Source: Rhizophagus prolifer (Eukaryota > Glomeromycota > Glomeromycetes > Glomerales > Glomeraceae). Taken from it: a stretch of DNA of 64,000 nucleotides. Numbering within the stretch: the stretch's first letter is position 1; every line of letters begins with the position of its first letter. The DNA is taken from positions 62,001 to 126,000 of the forward strand of contig NQWY01033936.1 in NCBI GenBank assembly GCA_019425655.1. The letters are read 5' to 3'. The position numbers and the translations under genes are program-made. The notes under the pieces are model-generated. The model had not been told where the DNA came from. It searched no databases and worked only from the letters and a program-made list of their open reading frames with translations. Of this stretch, positions 17,777 through 26,061 are shown in pieces.

Positions 17777-18304
17777 ATGGAAATGCATCAGTTTTGTTAT
17801 GACCGCGATATTAGGATAGTGCTGTGCAATTTAAAAGATAGCCTGTTTCCGTTTCATAAGCATACTCATATCCCCGATCTTGTGTACTGCTCAAAAGGCG
17901 CTATTCAGGTTGAGTTACCAGATTTGCAGCAGAAATATATTGTTAATCAGGGGAACTTTTTTCAAATTCCCCCCAATGTTAGACACAGATTTGCAAATAA
18001 AGATATTGAGGTTGAAAGCCGTTATATCATTCTTCAAATTGGAGAATTTAGTATTGAATTTTTTAAAAATATTGAAGAAATAGAACCACTACTTGCCAAT
18101 ATTGAACCTAAAACTCGACTGAGTTCAGATATTTTTATTAAGGACTATAACGCTGACATTCAATATATTATTGAAGACTTTAAAAACAATAGAAAAAAGG
18201 AAATTAGTAACGAGGAACAAGCAGACATTATTCAAGCATTAGAAGTATTTTTGCAGAATGGATATAAGTCAAAATTTCCAGAGAAATCGTACTTTTTTGC
18301 TTAA
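17777..18304 (+). CDS. Cupin-domain protein
   Basis: A 175-residue protein with one small beta-barrel. Metal-binding cupin motif 1 is visible as FPFHKHTHIPDLVYCSKGAIQVEL (residues 23-46), with HxH and a downstream acidic residue, and motif 2 near GNFFQIPPNVRHRFAN. The remaining 80 residues are helical and could be a dimer or partner surface. No AraC helix-turn-helix is present. It could be a cupin enzyme or a sensor/storage protein. It is the last gene of the island operon, 20 bases after the FAD gene, with GAGG upstream, and faces the convergent ATPase gene 39 bases later. Confidence 0.8.
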   Translation: MEMHQFCYDRDIRIVLCNLKDSLFPFHKHTHIPDLVYCSKGAIQVELPDLQQKYIVNQGNFFQIPPNVRHRFANKDIEVESRYIILQIGEFSIEFFKNIEEIEPLLANIEPKTRLSSDIFIKDYNADIQYIIEDFKNNRKKEISNEEQADIIQALEVFLQNGYKSKFPEKSYFFA

Positions 18305-18343
18305 TCCAACTGCGTGTTAGTCATGCAAAGCATAGTCATATAT

Positions 18344-19432
18344 TCAAGCAGGCTCCTGAAGTTCCTTGTTATAACTTATGCTTTGCATTTCCTGTAACCG
18401 TGAATACGTTCTTTGAAATTCAAATTTAAGCCTCTCGCCTTTATATAATTGATTTAATGGTTGTGAAGCAGCAAAGTATAGTTTGATTTTTTGATCATAA
18501 AGTTCATCAATCAAATAAATAAAACGTCTCACGGTATCATAAATTCTATCTGTTAAATCACCAATTCCACTGATAAGCACATAGTCATATTGCGTTGCTA
18601 TCTCAATGTAATCAGCTGGGCTTCTGGCTTCTCGGCAAAGGTTTTCAAAGTCGAACCAAATCACATTCTTATAGCAAGATTTAACCTCGACTGATCTATG
18701 GTTGATCATGATGCTCGTCTTGAGTTCTTTCTGGTTATTTGTAAGCTGCTGGTAAACCGAATGAAGCCATTGTTCTGATTCTTCATTTAATGGAAATCTA
18801 TAGAAATGGTCATTGGCGTTGCTTTCTTTAATGGTTCTATAATCGAGTTGATTACCGATTTTTAAGACCGTGCAATTCTTATTGATATGATCTATGGTCT
18901 CTAAAAATCTATCGCGATTTAAACCATCTTTATAAAGATCTTCCGGATCAATATTCGAGGTAGCAACCAATATCACTTTCTTTGAAAATAGCAGATTAAA
19001 TAGATTTGAAAGTATCATTGCGTCGGCAACATTTGATACAAAAAACTCATCAAAGCAAATGAGCTTATAGTTGCTTGCTATGTCATTAGCAATCAGCTTT
19101 AAAGGATCTTTATTTCCCCGATAGGCAATAAGTTGCTTGTGAACATCTTTTAGGAAATGATGAAAATGCACTCTCATTTTCTTTTTAAAATTAAGAGAGT
19201 TATAGAATAAATCCATTATCCATGTCTTGCCTGTTCCTACACTTCCCCACATGTACAGACCTTTAATCTGGGGACTGAAGAAATGACTAGACTGGTTTTC
19301 AATTTTATTCCAAATCTCATTTAATGTTTCAATAGCTTGTCGCTGAGACGGATCTGCAAGAACAACGCCATTATCAATCATAGAGTTGTATATCTCGAGT
19401 GGACTTTGACCCTCATGCTTAAGCATCTTCAT
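18344..19432 (-). CDS. AFG1/ZapE-like ATPase
   Basis: A 362-residue P-loop ATPase of the AFG1/LACE1/ZapE family. Walker A is GLYMWGSVGTGKTWIMDLFY (about 64-83) and Walker B is YKLICFDEFFVSNVADAM; the sensor stretch VILVATSNIDPEDLYKDGL follows and the C-terminal region SGIGDLTDRIYDTVRRFIYLIDELYD matches the family. In E. coli ZapE associates with the division ring. Acinetobacter should have a core zapE elsewhere, so this island copy is probably a diverged paralogue with a specialised role, maybe as a chaperone or unfoldase for the island enzymes. It overlaps the LysR gene by 14 bases, so the two form an operon. Confidence 0.85.
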   Translation of the reverse strand: MKMLKHEGQSPLEIYNSMIDNGVVLADPSQRQAIETLNEIWNKIENQSSHFFSPQIKGLYMWGSVGTGKTWIMDLFYNSLNFKKKMRVHFHHFLKDVHKQLIAYRGNKDPLKLIANDIASNYKLICFDEFFVSNVADAMILSNLFNLLFSKKVILVATSNIDPEDLYKDGLNRDRFLETIDHINKNCTVLKIGNQLDYRTIKESNANDHFYRFPLNEESEQWLHSVYQQLTNNQKELKTSIMINHRSVEVKSCYKNVIWFDFENLCREARSPADYIEIATQYDYVLISGIGDLTDRIYDTVRRFIYLIDELYDQKIKLYFAASQPLNQLYKGERLKFEFQRTYSRLQEMQSISYNKELQEPA

Positions 19433-20321
19433 TCCCTACGGTAGCCAAGATTGTTGTTGAGTGCTTAATAATAATATCATTCATTATTGAAACTGCTGGA
19501 GAAAGATAAGAAAGCTGATGCCAGTATAATGGAATCTTAATCCTATATTCTTTTGAAATTTCCTTTATGCCCTGATTCGATAAATCCTGATTTATCTTGC
19601 ATATAGGCATTATTCCGTAGCCCATATCACAAGCAAGCCCAGAAATATAAGAGTCAGTTGAAGGAATAATATGAAAAGGAATCATTGATTTTTTGAGTCC
19701 GAAGTTAGATTCTAAAAAATCGAAATATATTCTTTCATTTTCATTAAATAAAACTAAAGGAGCTAAACGCAGACTCTCTCTATTAATTCCATTTTTAAAC
19801 CATTTATTAATAAAATTCTCTGAGGCAACTAGGCAATAAACCATATTACCTAAATATACACTTGTACAACCTCTTATTATCTCAGACTCGGAAGTAATGC
19901 AGGCCTGAACTTCTCCTCTTTTTAAGAGTTCGATGGTATTACAAAGCGTATCAATCTTTACGTCTATTGTAATAGACTCAGACAGACAGTATTTGGCTAA
20001 TATAGGGAAAAGCAATGATTCAAAGGTACCGATACTCGCAGCAATGGGTAACGGCTTAAATTTATTATTATCGATGACCGATTTTAAAAAAACATTCTCT
20101 AATAAAGACACTCGCTGAAGATAAGCAAATAACTCAGCTCCAAATGGTGTTGGTTTACATGGTCTTTCTCTAACTAATAATACATTCCCTAATCTTTCCT
20201 CTAGTAATCGAACTCTTTGAGAAATCGCTGACTGAGATACACATAATTTTTTACCAGCTTTTTCGAAACTTCCTGTTTCAACGACGGCCGAAAAGGCGTC
20301 GCATTTAATTTTGTCTAGCAT
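19419..20321 (-). CDS. LysR-family regulator, ArgP/LysG-like
   Basis: A 300-residue LysR-type regulator. The N-terminal winged helix (KCDAFSAVVETGSFEKAGKKLCVSQSAISQRVRLLEERLG) and LLVRERPCKPTPFG match the ArgP (IciA/LysG) branch, whose members sense basic amino acids. The effector-binding domain runs from about residue 90 on. It sits at the right end of the island, transcribed with the ATPase, and is the only regulator there. It is the natural candidate controller of the divergent TauE and di-iron operon promoters, possibly responding to an amino acid. That link is inference. Confidence 0.87.
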   Translation of the reverse strand: MLDKIKCDAFSAVVETGSFEKAGKKLCVSQSAISQRVRLLEERLGNVLLVRERPCKPTPFGAELFAYLQRVSLLENVFLKSVIDNNKFKPLPIAASIGTFESLLFPILAKYCLSESITIDVKIDTLCNTIELLKRGEVQACITSESEIIRGCTSVYLGNMVYCLVASENFINKWFKNGINRESLRLAPLVLFNENERIYFDFLESNFGLKKSMIPFHIIPSTDSYISGLACDMGYGIMPICKINQDLSNQGIKEISKEYRIKIPLYWHQLSYLSPAVSIMNDIIIKHSTTILATVGNEDA

Positions 20322-20513
20322 TTTTAAATGTTATCTATATTAATTAAAGTTATATTTCTTAATGATAGTAATGGGTATGGCAATACGAAATACTACAATT
20401 GTATTACTTCTGCTAAATAATCATTATTTATTTTAATTAAATGAGTAACACACATGCAATTAATTAGTAAAACTTATAAAATCCTAATTAAATTCAATAT
20501 TAATTAAAATGCA
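20322..20513. other. LysR upstream region at the right end of the island
   Basis: About 190 A/T-rich bases between the regulator start and the right-hand repeat. It should contain the regulator promoter. Nothing else recognisable. Confidence 0.4.
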
Positions 20514-20556
20514 GTATCTAACTCCCAAACTGGTGGTGCATTAAGCTGGTAAGTTT
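20514..20556 (+). repeat. Direct repeat, right copy (orphan nrdB tail; putative attR)
   Basis: 43 bases matching the nrdB 3' end at 39 positions. Read in frame it gives [12 protein letters not shown] and a stop, so it is a true NrdB tail cut off from any gene. Synonymous and non-synonymous differences to the left copy suggest it came from a related but not identical nrdB. Confidence 0.75.
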
Positions 20557-20597
20557 AAGTATTATCAAAGAAAAACGACAATTGAAATTATTCTAAA

Positions 20598-20630
20598 CAA
20601 AAGCCATCTCAGTGGATGGCTTTTGTTTTT
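20598..20630. terminator. Terminator past the island edge
   Basis: Perfect 11-bp stem (20598-20608 and 20615-20625) with a 6-base loop, G/C-rich core GCCATC/GATGGC, followed by T residues. It could end rightward transcripts and, with the A-run on the other side, the leftward acuI transcript. Confidence 0.85.
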
Positions 20631-20690
20631 ATAAACTTAAATCATTTCACCCCAAGGTACACAAGGAGTCATTAAAGCTCTTTTGAAGGC

Positions 20691-21668
20691 TTAGAGCTTT
20701 ACAACAACTCTACCTCTTATTTTTCCATCTAAAATTTCATTTGAAAAATTTAAGGCATCACTTAACTGAATCTCAGTCGTTACTGCCTCCAATTTCGTTT
20801 TATCTAATTCTGTAGTTAAACGCTCCCAAGCTTCTTTTCTTAGCTCGATTGGTGCCATAACACTATCAATTCCATACAACGTAATTCCTCTCAGGATAAA
20901 TGGAGCAACTGTTGCAGGGAAATCCATTCCACCCGCCAGACCACAAGCAGCCACCGCACCACGATATTTTGTACTAGCACATGCATTGGCTAAAGTATGA
21001 CTGCCCACAGTATCAATCACACCTGCCCAAATTTCCTTATTTAGCGGCTTTCCTTGTGAAGATAATTCAGCGCGATCAATAATTTCGCTTGCCCCTAAAC
21101 TCGTTAAATATTCTGATTCTTGGGGTCTACCAGTTGATGCTGTAATCTCATAACCAAGGTGACTCAAAATAATAATGGCAATACTACCCACTCCGCCATT
21201 TGCACCTGTTACTAAAATTTTTCCATCACTTGGTTTGATGCCATGCTTTTGCAAAGCCATGACACACAGCATAGCGGTATAACCTGCTGTACCAATAATC
21301 ATCGTATCTTTAAAAGAAAAAGCAGAAGGTTTCTGTATAAGCCAATCACCTGACACAGTCACTTGCTCGGCTAATCCGCCAGAATATTTTTCACCAACAC
21401 CCCAGCCATTTAATAGAACTTCATCTCCTTTTTTCCATGCTGGATGTTTTGATTCAATTACAACACCTGAAAAATCTATACCTGGTGTTAATGGAAAACT
21501 ACGCACTACGGGAGAGCGCCCAGTAATGGCTAAAGCATCTTTATAATTTAATGTTGAATATTTTACTTCAACTGTAACCTCTCCTTCTTGTAAAGGCTTT
21601 GGACTAATCTCAGCAACCTTTGCCAGATAACCAGCATCATCTTTAGTGATTACGATACCTTTATACAT
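20691..21668 (-). CDS. acuI: Acrylyl-CoA reductase (AcuI/YhdH family)
   Basis: NADPH-dependent medium-chain reductase of 325 residues that converts acryloyl-CoA to propionyl-CoA, removing the toxic product of DMSP cleavage. The AcuI/YhdH signature is clear: YSTLNYKDALAITGRSPVVRSFPLTPGIDFSGVV at the N-terminus, the cofactor motif VTGANGGVGSIAIIILSHLGY, and GIDSVMAPIELRKEAW. No zinc ligands, as expected. An operator-like palindrome shared with the upstream TetR gene lies just before its start. With acuR and dddY it makes a DMSP/acrylate module. Confidence 0.92.
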   Translation of the reverse strand: MYKGIVITKDDAGYLAKVAEISPKPLQEGEVTVEVKYSTLNYKDALAITGRSPVVRSFPLTPGIDFSGVVIESKHPAWKKGDEVLLNGWGVGEKYSGGLAEQVTVSGDWLIQKPSAFSFKDTMIIGTAGYTAMLCVMALQKHGIKPSDGKILVTGANGGVGSIAIIILSHLGYEITASTGRPQESEYLTSLGASEIIDRAELSSQGKPLNKEIWAGVIDTVGSHTLANACASTKYRGAVAACGLAGGMDFPATVAPFILRGITLYGIDSVMAPIELRKEAWERLTTELDKTKLEAVTTEIQLSDALNFSNEILDGKIRGRVVVKL

Positions 21669-21689
21669 AGAACTTCCTCTCTATTTAAT

Positions 21690-21706
21690 TAGACCAACCG
21701 TCTAGA
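21690..21706. promoter_or_regulatory. Candidate AcuR operator before acuI
   Basis: TAGACCAACCGTCTAGA, with TAGAC and GTCTA arms around a 5-base centre. A near copy (TAGACCATCCATCTAGA) occurs before acuR at 22405-22421. Two matching palindromes, one before each gene, are what a local TetR autoregulator would use. Confidence 0.65.
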
Positions 21707-21749
21707 ATTAATTAAAAAATAAATGCAGACATCTGCATTTATTTTTTAA

Positions 21750-22394
21750 TTAACTTTTTACGCTATTGAGTTGTTCTACACCTAATGTAAACAAGCGATA
21801 AAATGCTTCTAGAGGACTCGTAGATTTGATTAAACGAGCTCTAAGAACTGCGCCTTCCCACCCAATCCAAAATTGGTAAGCCATTTCATTACAGTCTGTT
21901 AAGCTGTATTCAGAATAAAATTCACGTAAGCAATCAGAAATCATTTTCTGCCAGACCTGAAAAATACTTTCTATTCGAGCAATAATTTCAGGGGCTAAAT
22001 AAGAAACCTCTTGCCCTAAGTTCCCCAGAATACAACCTCGCTTAAAATCATATTTCTGTAGTTTTTCTCCAGCGTCTTTTACAAAATTTTGGAGTTTTTC
22101 TAGAGGTGTAAGATCTGGTTGACTTAAAAACTTATTTAATCGCTTCACAAAATAAGTTTCATAAGCATCTAGGACTTCTAAAATAAACGCCTCTTTGTTT
22201 TCAAAATAATGATAGAACGAGCCTTTAGGAATTTGAATAGGCTTCATGAGATCATCTAAGCTCATGGCATTCATTCCACGTTCTGTAAGCAATTCAATAC
22301 CACGACGTATTAATACGTCTTTCGTATCGGCATAGTTGATGCCATGTTTAGTGGGCCGACCACGTGGTCTTTTGGGTAAATTCGAATAATTCAT
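21750..22394 (-). CDS. acuR: TetR-family regulator of acrylate/DMSP genes (AcuR-like)
   Basis: A TetR-type repressor of about 214 residues. The helix-turn-helix region is visible (DVLIRRGIELLTERGMNAMSLDDLMKPIQIPKGSFYHYFENKEAFI) after a basic N-terminal arm, KRPRGRPTKHG. Members next to acuI are AcuR, which releases DNA on binding acrylate. I prefer the ATG at 22394; an in-frame ATG at 22412 would add six residues but lies inside the operator. Neither has a clear ribosome site. It lies 81 bases upstream of acuI on the same strand. The name rests on context. Confidence 0.82.
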   Translation of the reverse strand: MNYSNLPKRPRGRPTKHGINYADTKDVLIRRGIELLTERGMNAMSLDDLMKPIQIPKGSFYHYFENKEAFILEVLDAYETYFVKRLNKFLSQPDLTPLEKLQNFVKDAGEKLQKYDFKRGCILGNLGQEVSYLAPEIIARIESIFQVWQKMISDCLREFYSEYSLTDCNEMAYQFWIGWEGAVLRARLIKSTSPLEAFYRLFTLGVEQLNSVKS

Positions 22395-22404
22395 ATTTAT
22401 AAAA

Positions 22405-22421
22405 TAGACCATCCATCTAGA
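22405..22421. promoter_or_regulatory. Candidate AcuR operator before acuR
   Basis: TAGACCATCCATCTAGA; 15 of 17 bases match the site before acuI. Its position over the possible upstream start codon fits autorepression and argues for the shorter acuR start. Confidence 0.65.
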
Positions 22422-22821
22422 AATAGCAATCTTGTTAGATTAAAATTGATTTCAACAACTTATATAATTTTTTCTGACAATGACTTTCGAAATTTTTAGA
22501 TACTTTATGATCTTCAACTTTTAAAAAAAAGTATAATGTAGACTTATTTAAAATTAATTAGTTGTTTTAAATCAAAAAGATAAAATGTGAAAATCATTTT
22601 AAACTTAAGCTTTGTGCTCTTTACTAGAAGTTTAGATTTTCATTTTCAACTTCAATATTTAGGATAATTTTTAAGTATTTTCTAACTCTATAAAGTTAGT
22701 TACAACTGTAGGAACTTACACAGCTTTTTATTCGTTACATTATTTTAAAGTGCAAAAAATTAGAGACTTTAAGTAGAAATATCAAGCTCTTCCACTTAGC
22801 GATAACAACAGAGATAAAATC
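22422..22821. other. Intergenic region acuR/dddY
   Basis: About 400 A/T-rich bases between divergent genes. No third full copy of the TAGAC-N5-GTCTA site was seen here, so dddY may be controlled from a distance or by another factor. No gene found. Confidence 0.45.
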
Positions 22822-24030
22822 ATGAATAAACGAATTTTAGGGGTAGTTATTGGAACTACGTTTGCATGCTTTCAAGCACAAGCGGCTGAGTTCAAATGCC
22901 AAGACGATGTAAAACCTGCACACTTGACTGCCGATGAACAGAAGCTTGTTGACCAGTTCTGGGCCGAGTCCCTAGTCTATTTAGACCAATACCTCAAGGC
23001 ACTTGAGACGCCTACTGGTCAATGCAAAGACTCAGCGCAAGCAACGACCCAAACATATTCTTCCGAAACAGGAAAAGCGCAAACACGTTGTATTATGAAA
23101 TACCGTGATGTTGAACTGGTTGCGAAACACCTTAGAGCTATATTAGCCGAGCCAGACAAAGCAAAGGCATGTTTCGACCCACAAAAGAATTATAAAGATT
23201 TCACACTCTATACCCCTAGTTCACAGGTACAAAATTTATCAGCAACCTCTAAATGGATTAACCGTCCATTACTAACCGATTACTACAAAAAAATGGGGGG
23301 CACAATTGGCACAGCAGGCTTAGAATTGAACGAAAATTTCTTAGCAATTACTTCACGTACCGACACTAAGGCACACTGGACGAAGGATGTCAGCATCAAA
23401 GGGCTACCAACGCTTTGGTCTTCCGTAGGTTGGATCCCGCTATACGCAGAAAACTCAAATGCAGGAAGCGACCGTTTCCGTGGTGGATATCTTTATGCAG
23501 AGGTCATGGGGCCTTGGGGTAACTTGCGAATTAAGGAAATTGATGGTGAAAAAGTAGGTGCAGAAATAGGTATGACTGTACAATTATTTAATACATCCTA
23601 CCCCTACCATTATCACCACCCTCAAGAGATTTATATGACGCTGACCAAGCCTCAGTGTATTGATCAAAATAAGTTTATGGTGATGCACTGGGATAGCGAC
23701 CAATTCAAACAAAAACGTAGTGAAAAAGGCTGGAACGTTCAGATCGATGGGGCAAAAGGTAAATGGAAAAAGTGGTTTTCCAATCAAGATCCTGACCAGA
23801 AGTGGCTCACCTACTTTGAACGTAATTCCATCCATGCATTCCATGCACTTGAGGGCTGTAATCAAACAATTCAAAATTCTGGTTTAGTCACAGTTTGGGG
23901 TCGTACAACTGGACAAGATAATGAACAATCCACTCGGTTATGCCAACCTATCTCTGGTGATCCAAAAGATATAAAGAAAATGAAACCTGAAGAAAAGGTA
24001 ATTTGTAAATTACACGACTGGAAACCTTAA
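22822..24030 (+). CDS. dddY: Periplasmic DMSP lyase DddY
   Basis: Cleaves dimethylsulfoniopropionate to acrylate and dimethyl sulfide in the periplasm. A signal peptide (about 1-21, ending QAQA-A) fits this, since DddY is the secreted member of the lyase set. The 402-residue protein has a C-terminal cupin with [16 protein letters not shown]263, H265, E269 and Y271, and later H338 in RNSIHAF. As I recall, the A. bereziniae enzyme uses H265, E269 and H338 to bind metal and Y271 as the base; numbering coincides exactly. Six or more cysteines in the N-terminal half are consistent with disulfides. Adjacent acuR and acuI complete the route from DMSP to propionyl-CoA. Confidence 0.9.
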   Translation: MNKRILGVVIGTTFACFQAQAAEFKCQDDVKPAHLTADEQKLVDQFWAESLVYLDQYLKALETPTGQCKDSAQATTQTYSSETGKAQTRCIMKYRDVELVAKHLRAILAEPDKAKACFDPQKNYKDFTLYTPSSQVQNLSATSKWINRPLLTDYYKKMGGTIGTAGLELNENFLAITSRTDTKAHWTKDVSIKGLPTLWSSVGWIPLYAENSNAGSDRFRGGYLYAEVMGPWGNLRIKEIDGEKVGAEIGMTVQLFNTSYPYHYHHPQEIYMTLTKPQCIDQNKFMVMHWDSDQFKQKRSEKGWNVQIDGAKGKWKKWFSNQDPDQKWLTYFERNSIHAFHALEGCNQTIQNSGLVTVWGRTTGQDNEQSTRLCQPISGDPKDIKKMKPEEKVICKLHDWKP

Positions 24031-24214
24031 GAATCCGTCCAAGTTCTTAGCAAAATAAGTCGTTGAAGAAGGCTTTTTTGCAGAAATATTTACAAGATAG
24101 AGTTACTGCAAACTCAATAAATGAGTTTGCAGTAAATCTAAAAATTAAATAGTAGCCCTCTTTTACATCTAGCCTTCAACTCGACAGGAAAGCAAAGCCA
24201 CTTTTAAATAAAAA

Positions 24215-24940
24215 TTAGGTTTCTTGCTTATACTTAATTATTTTTAAAAGTAATATTAAAGCAACTACCATTAGCCAGATTAAAATTAAATACCTCATCA
24301 ATAAGGTAGGGAACATAACCCAAATCCACCAAGAAGCAACTTCCTCGTCACTTGTTGAAAAATTAATTACTCTCCCCTTTTCATCTTCAAAACGAACATT
24401 ACTAGCTACAATTTTATTACCATCAAGAAATATTGAAGGATAAGGAAAAAAACTTCCTTCTAATTTAAGCAATCTTCTAGGTTTATATAAATCACAAAAT
24501 GAACCATTTTCATTTCTAAAATATGCACAATTAATAACAAAATTTTTATTATCTCTTTCTACGACTAACGACCTTATACGTTTATCTTTAAAATGAAATT
24601 CAGGCTCATAAACAACGAAACTCTCTTTTCTAGGAGTAAAAACTATACTGGGGTTAAGAGCACAAAGCAGTACAATCACACACAAACTTAAGGAAAGGAC
24701 AAGAACAAAATTTTTATAAATATACGCATATAATGAAAAAAATGGATCAACCACTTCCCTAGAGATCCACATTTTAAGTTTATAAATCACAACTATCCCC
24801 ACTATAAAAAAAATAGTAAAAAAACCAGAAGCTAATAAAACACCTGTACTAAAAGTACCGGCACATACAAGAAAATTTACAATCCATATTCTTTCTTGTT
24901 TTACATAATTTTTTAATAGTTTTGCTAAGGTAAATAGCAA
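24215..24940 (-). CDS. Membrane protein of unknown function
   Basis: A 241-residue inner-membrane protein I do not recognise. Hydrophobic helices lie at about 19-53 (two spans), 75-95 and 211-234; between them a polar domain of about 110 residues (FTPRKESFVVYEPEFHFKD to VASWW) is probably periplasmic and contains a Cys pair (NCAYFRNENGSFCDLY). The only start near the beginning is TTG at 24940 without a clear ribosome site, so the N-terminus is uncertain. Base composition is more A/T-rich than the neighbours, hinting at transfer. Isolated between dddY and another orphan. Confidence 0.6.
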   Translation of the reverse strand: MLFTLAKLLKNYVKQERIWIVNFLVCAGTFSTGVLLASGFFTIFFIVGIVVIYKLKMWISREVVDPFFSLYAYIYKNFVLVLSLSLCVIVLLCALNPSIVFTPRKESFVVYEPEFHFKDKRIRSLVVERDNKNFVINCAYFRNENGSFCDLYKPRRLLKLEGSFFPYPSIFLDGNKIVASNVRFEDEKGRVINFSTSDEEVASWWIWVMFPTLLMRYLILIWLMVVALILLLKIIKYKQET

Positions 24941-25353
24941 AAAAATACAAGAATATGTGTTGTGATAAAAATTAGCTTTTATTTTAATTTTGAATTCAAA
25001 AAGAAATTTTAAGTTAAACCGAGTTATATCTCACTCAAGTTATAAAGAGTGATTTTTAGTCAAAATGATTGGCGAGAACTATCAAATCTGCTCGAAAAAA
25101 GCCGATTTATGTCAAAATCGGAATTTGCTTTTTTGTAGTAGATAAAAATTATTAACAATCTGATTTTAAAAATCTTTTTAAATATTATTTCAGATAACGC
25201 CCATTATGTTAAATAATAATTATTTGGATAAGATGATTGATATAATATGTTTTCGTCAGTTTATCCTTAATGCCACAGAACCTTTGTTGGCTAGCTAGTG
25301 GTTTGTAAGGGATTTAAGTTAAAGTTAATTCTGGGATAAGCAATTGCTGATAA
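24941..25353. other. Divergent A/T-rich gap with a terminator-like hairpin
   Basis: About 410 bases. A hairpin-like element at 25094-25134 pairs AAAAAAGC and CGATTT with AATCG and GCTTTTTT, with mismatches. No coding frame. It separates two orphan genes and may be a scar of past insertions. Confidence 0.4.
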
Positions 25354-26061
25354 ATGGTCAAAATGAATATAAATAAAATTGAACTACTTGCTTCTGCCAA
25401 TTGGTCTCGAACAAACTGGGATTTAAGTTGGGAGTCCATCATAAAGTTAGATGAGCTTTTGCCTAGAGTTGATGAAAGATACCAAATTTCTTTACAAGAC
25501 TCTGAAGCTCAACATACTAAAAATGGGAGATATTATTTGCTTTGGCTCCCTCCACATTCAGAACTGAATACTTTATATGATCGACCAACTGAAGTTTTAA
25601 AATCTTATGTTATTGAGGCTGAATTATCTCAAGGTGAGTGGATTAACGAGGGTCATAGTTTTGGGGCAGAACGAAGTTTTAGTGCAACTATAATTTCAAT
25701 CAGAAGAGTGCTTGAGTATTTACCAGAAATTCAAGTCATACAGGGGCAAAAAATTTCTAAATATTTTGAATGCCATCCTTATCGAACTGAATTCTTGAAG
25801 TGGGATAATTTTTGTTTGTTCATAGTGAAAGATCAGTATCAGCATACTGAATTGTTATTCAATATTGATCAGGAAAATTATTATTTAATATTTGTCAATG
25901 ATTGGCTTTCGTATTCTTATGATAGCTATATTTGTAAGTATTTACTCGATACTCAGCAAATTGAGTTTTTAAAGAAATACATGATTGAATCAAATAAATT
26001 GACATCATGTACAGATGATTTAAAGGAAGAGCATCTAGTTCAAGGAGCATTGTATATGTAA
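25354..26061 (+). CDS. Hypothetical protein
   Basis: A 235-residue acidic, tryptophan- and tyrosine-rich soluble protein with no signal peptide or membrane span. It begins MVKMNINKIELLASANWSRTNWDLSWESI; an ATG nine bases later is an alternative start. I recognise no domain. Size, acidity, aromatic content, isolation and A/T-rich context resemble orphan immunity-type proteins, but no toxin gene is next to it, so I do not make that call. Ends 215 bases before a terminator. Confidence 0.6.
   Translation: MVKMNINKIELLASANWSRTNWDLSWESIIKLDELLPRVDERYQISLQDSEAQHTKNGRYYLLWLPPHSELNTLYDRPTEVLKSYVIEAELSQGEWINEGHSFGAERSFSATIISIRRVLEYLPEIQVIQGQKISKYFECHPYRTEFLKWDNFCLFIVKDQYQHTELLFNIDQENYYLIFVNDWLSYSYDSYICKYLLDTQQIEFLKKYMIESNKLTSCTDDLKEEHLVQGALYM

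Larger units (their letters stand above)
12540..20556. mobile_element. Island inserted at the 3' end of nrdB
   Basis: The segment between two copies of the nrdB tail. The right copy (20514-20556) encodes [12 protein letters not shown] and a stop, clearly an NrdB C-terminus but with no nrdB in front of it. Insertion at a gene's 3' end with restoration of the gene is the hallmark of site-specific island integration. The content is a self-contained set of seven accessory genes. I see no integrase, transposase or excisionase, so the element is either decayed or was moved by recombination within nrdB. The boundary call is firm; the mechanism is inference. Confidence 0.7.

Noticed and set aside
12540-20556. 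Integrase or transposase for the nrdB-linked island
   Set aside because: Looked for a tyrosine or serine recombinase or DDE enzyme among the genes; none of the seven proteins fits.
25354-26061. Immunity protein of a toxin system
   Set aside because: Only size and composition hint at this; there is no neighbouring toxin gene.
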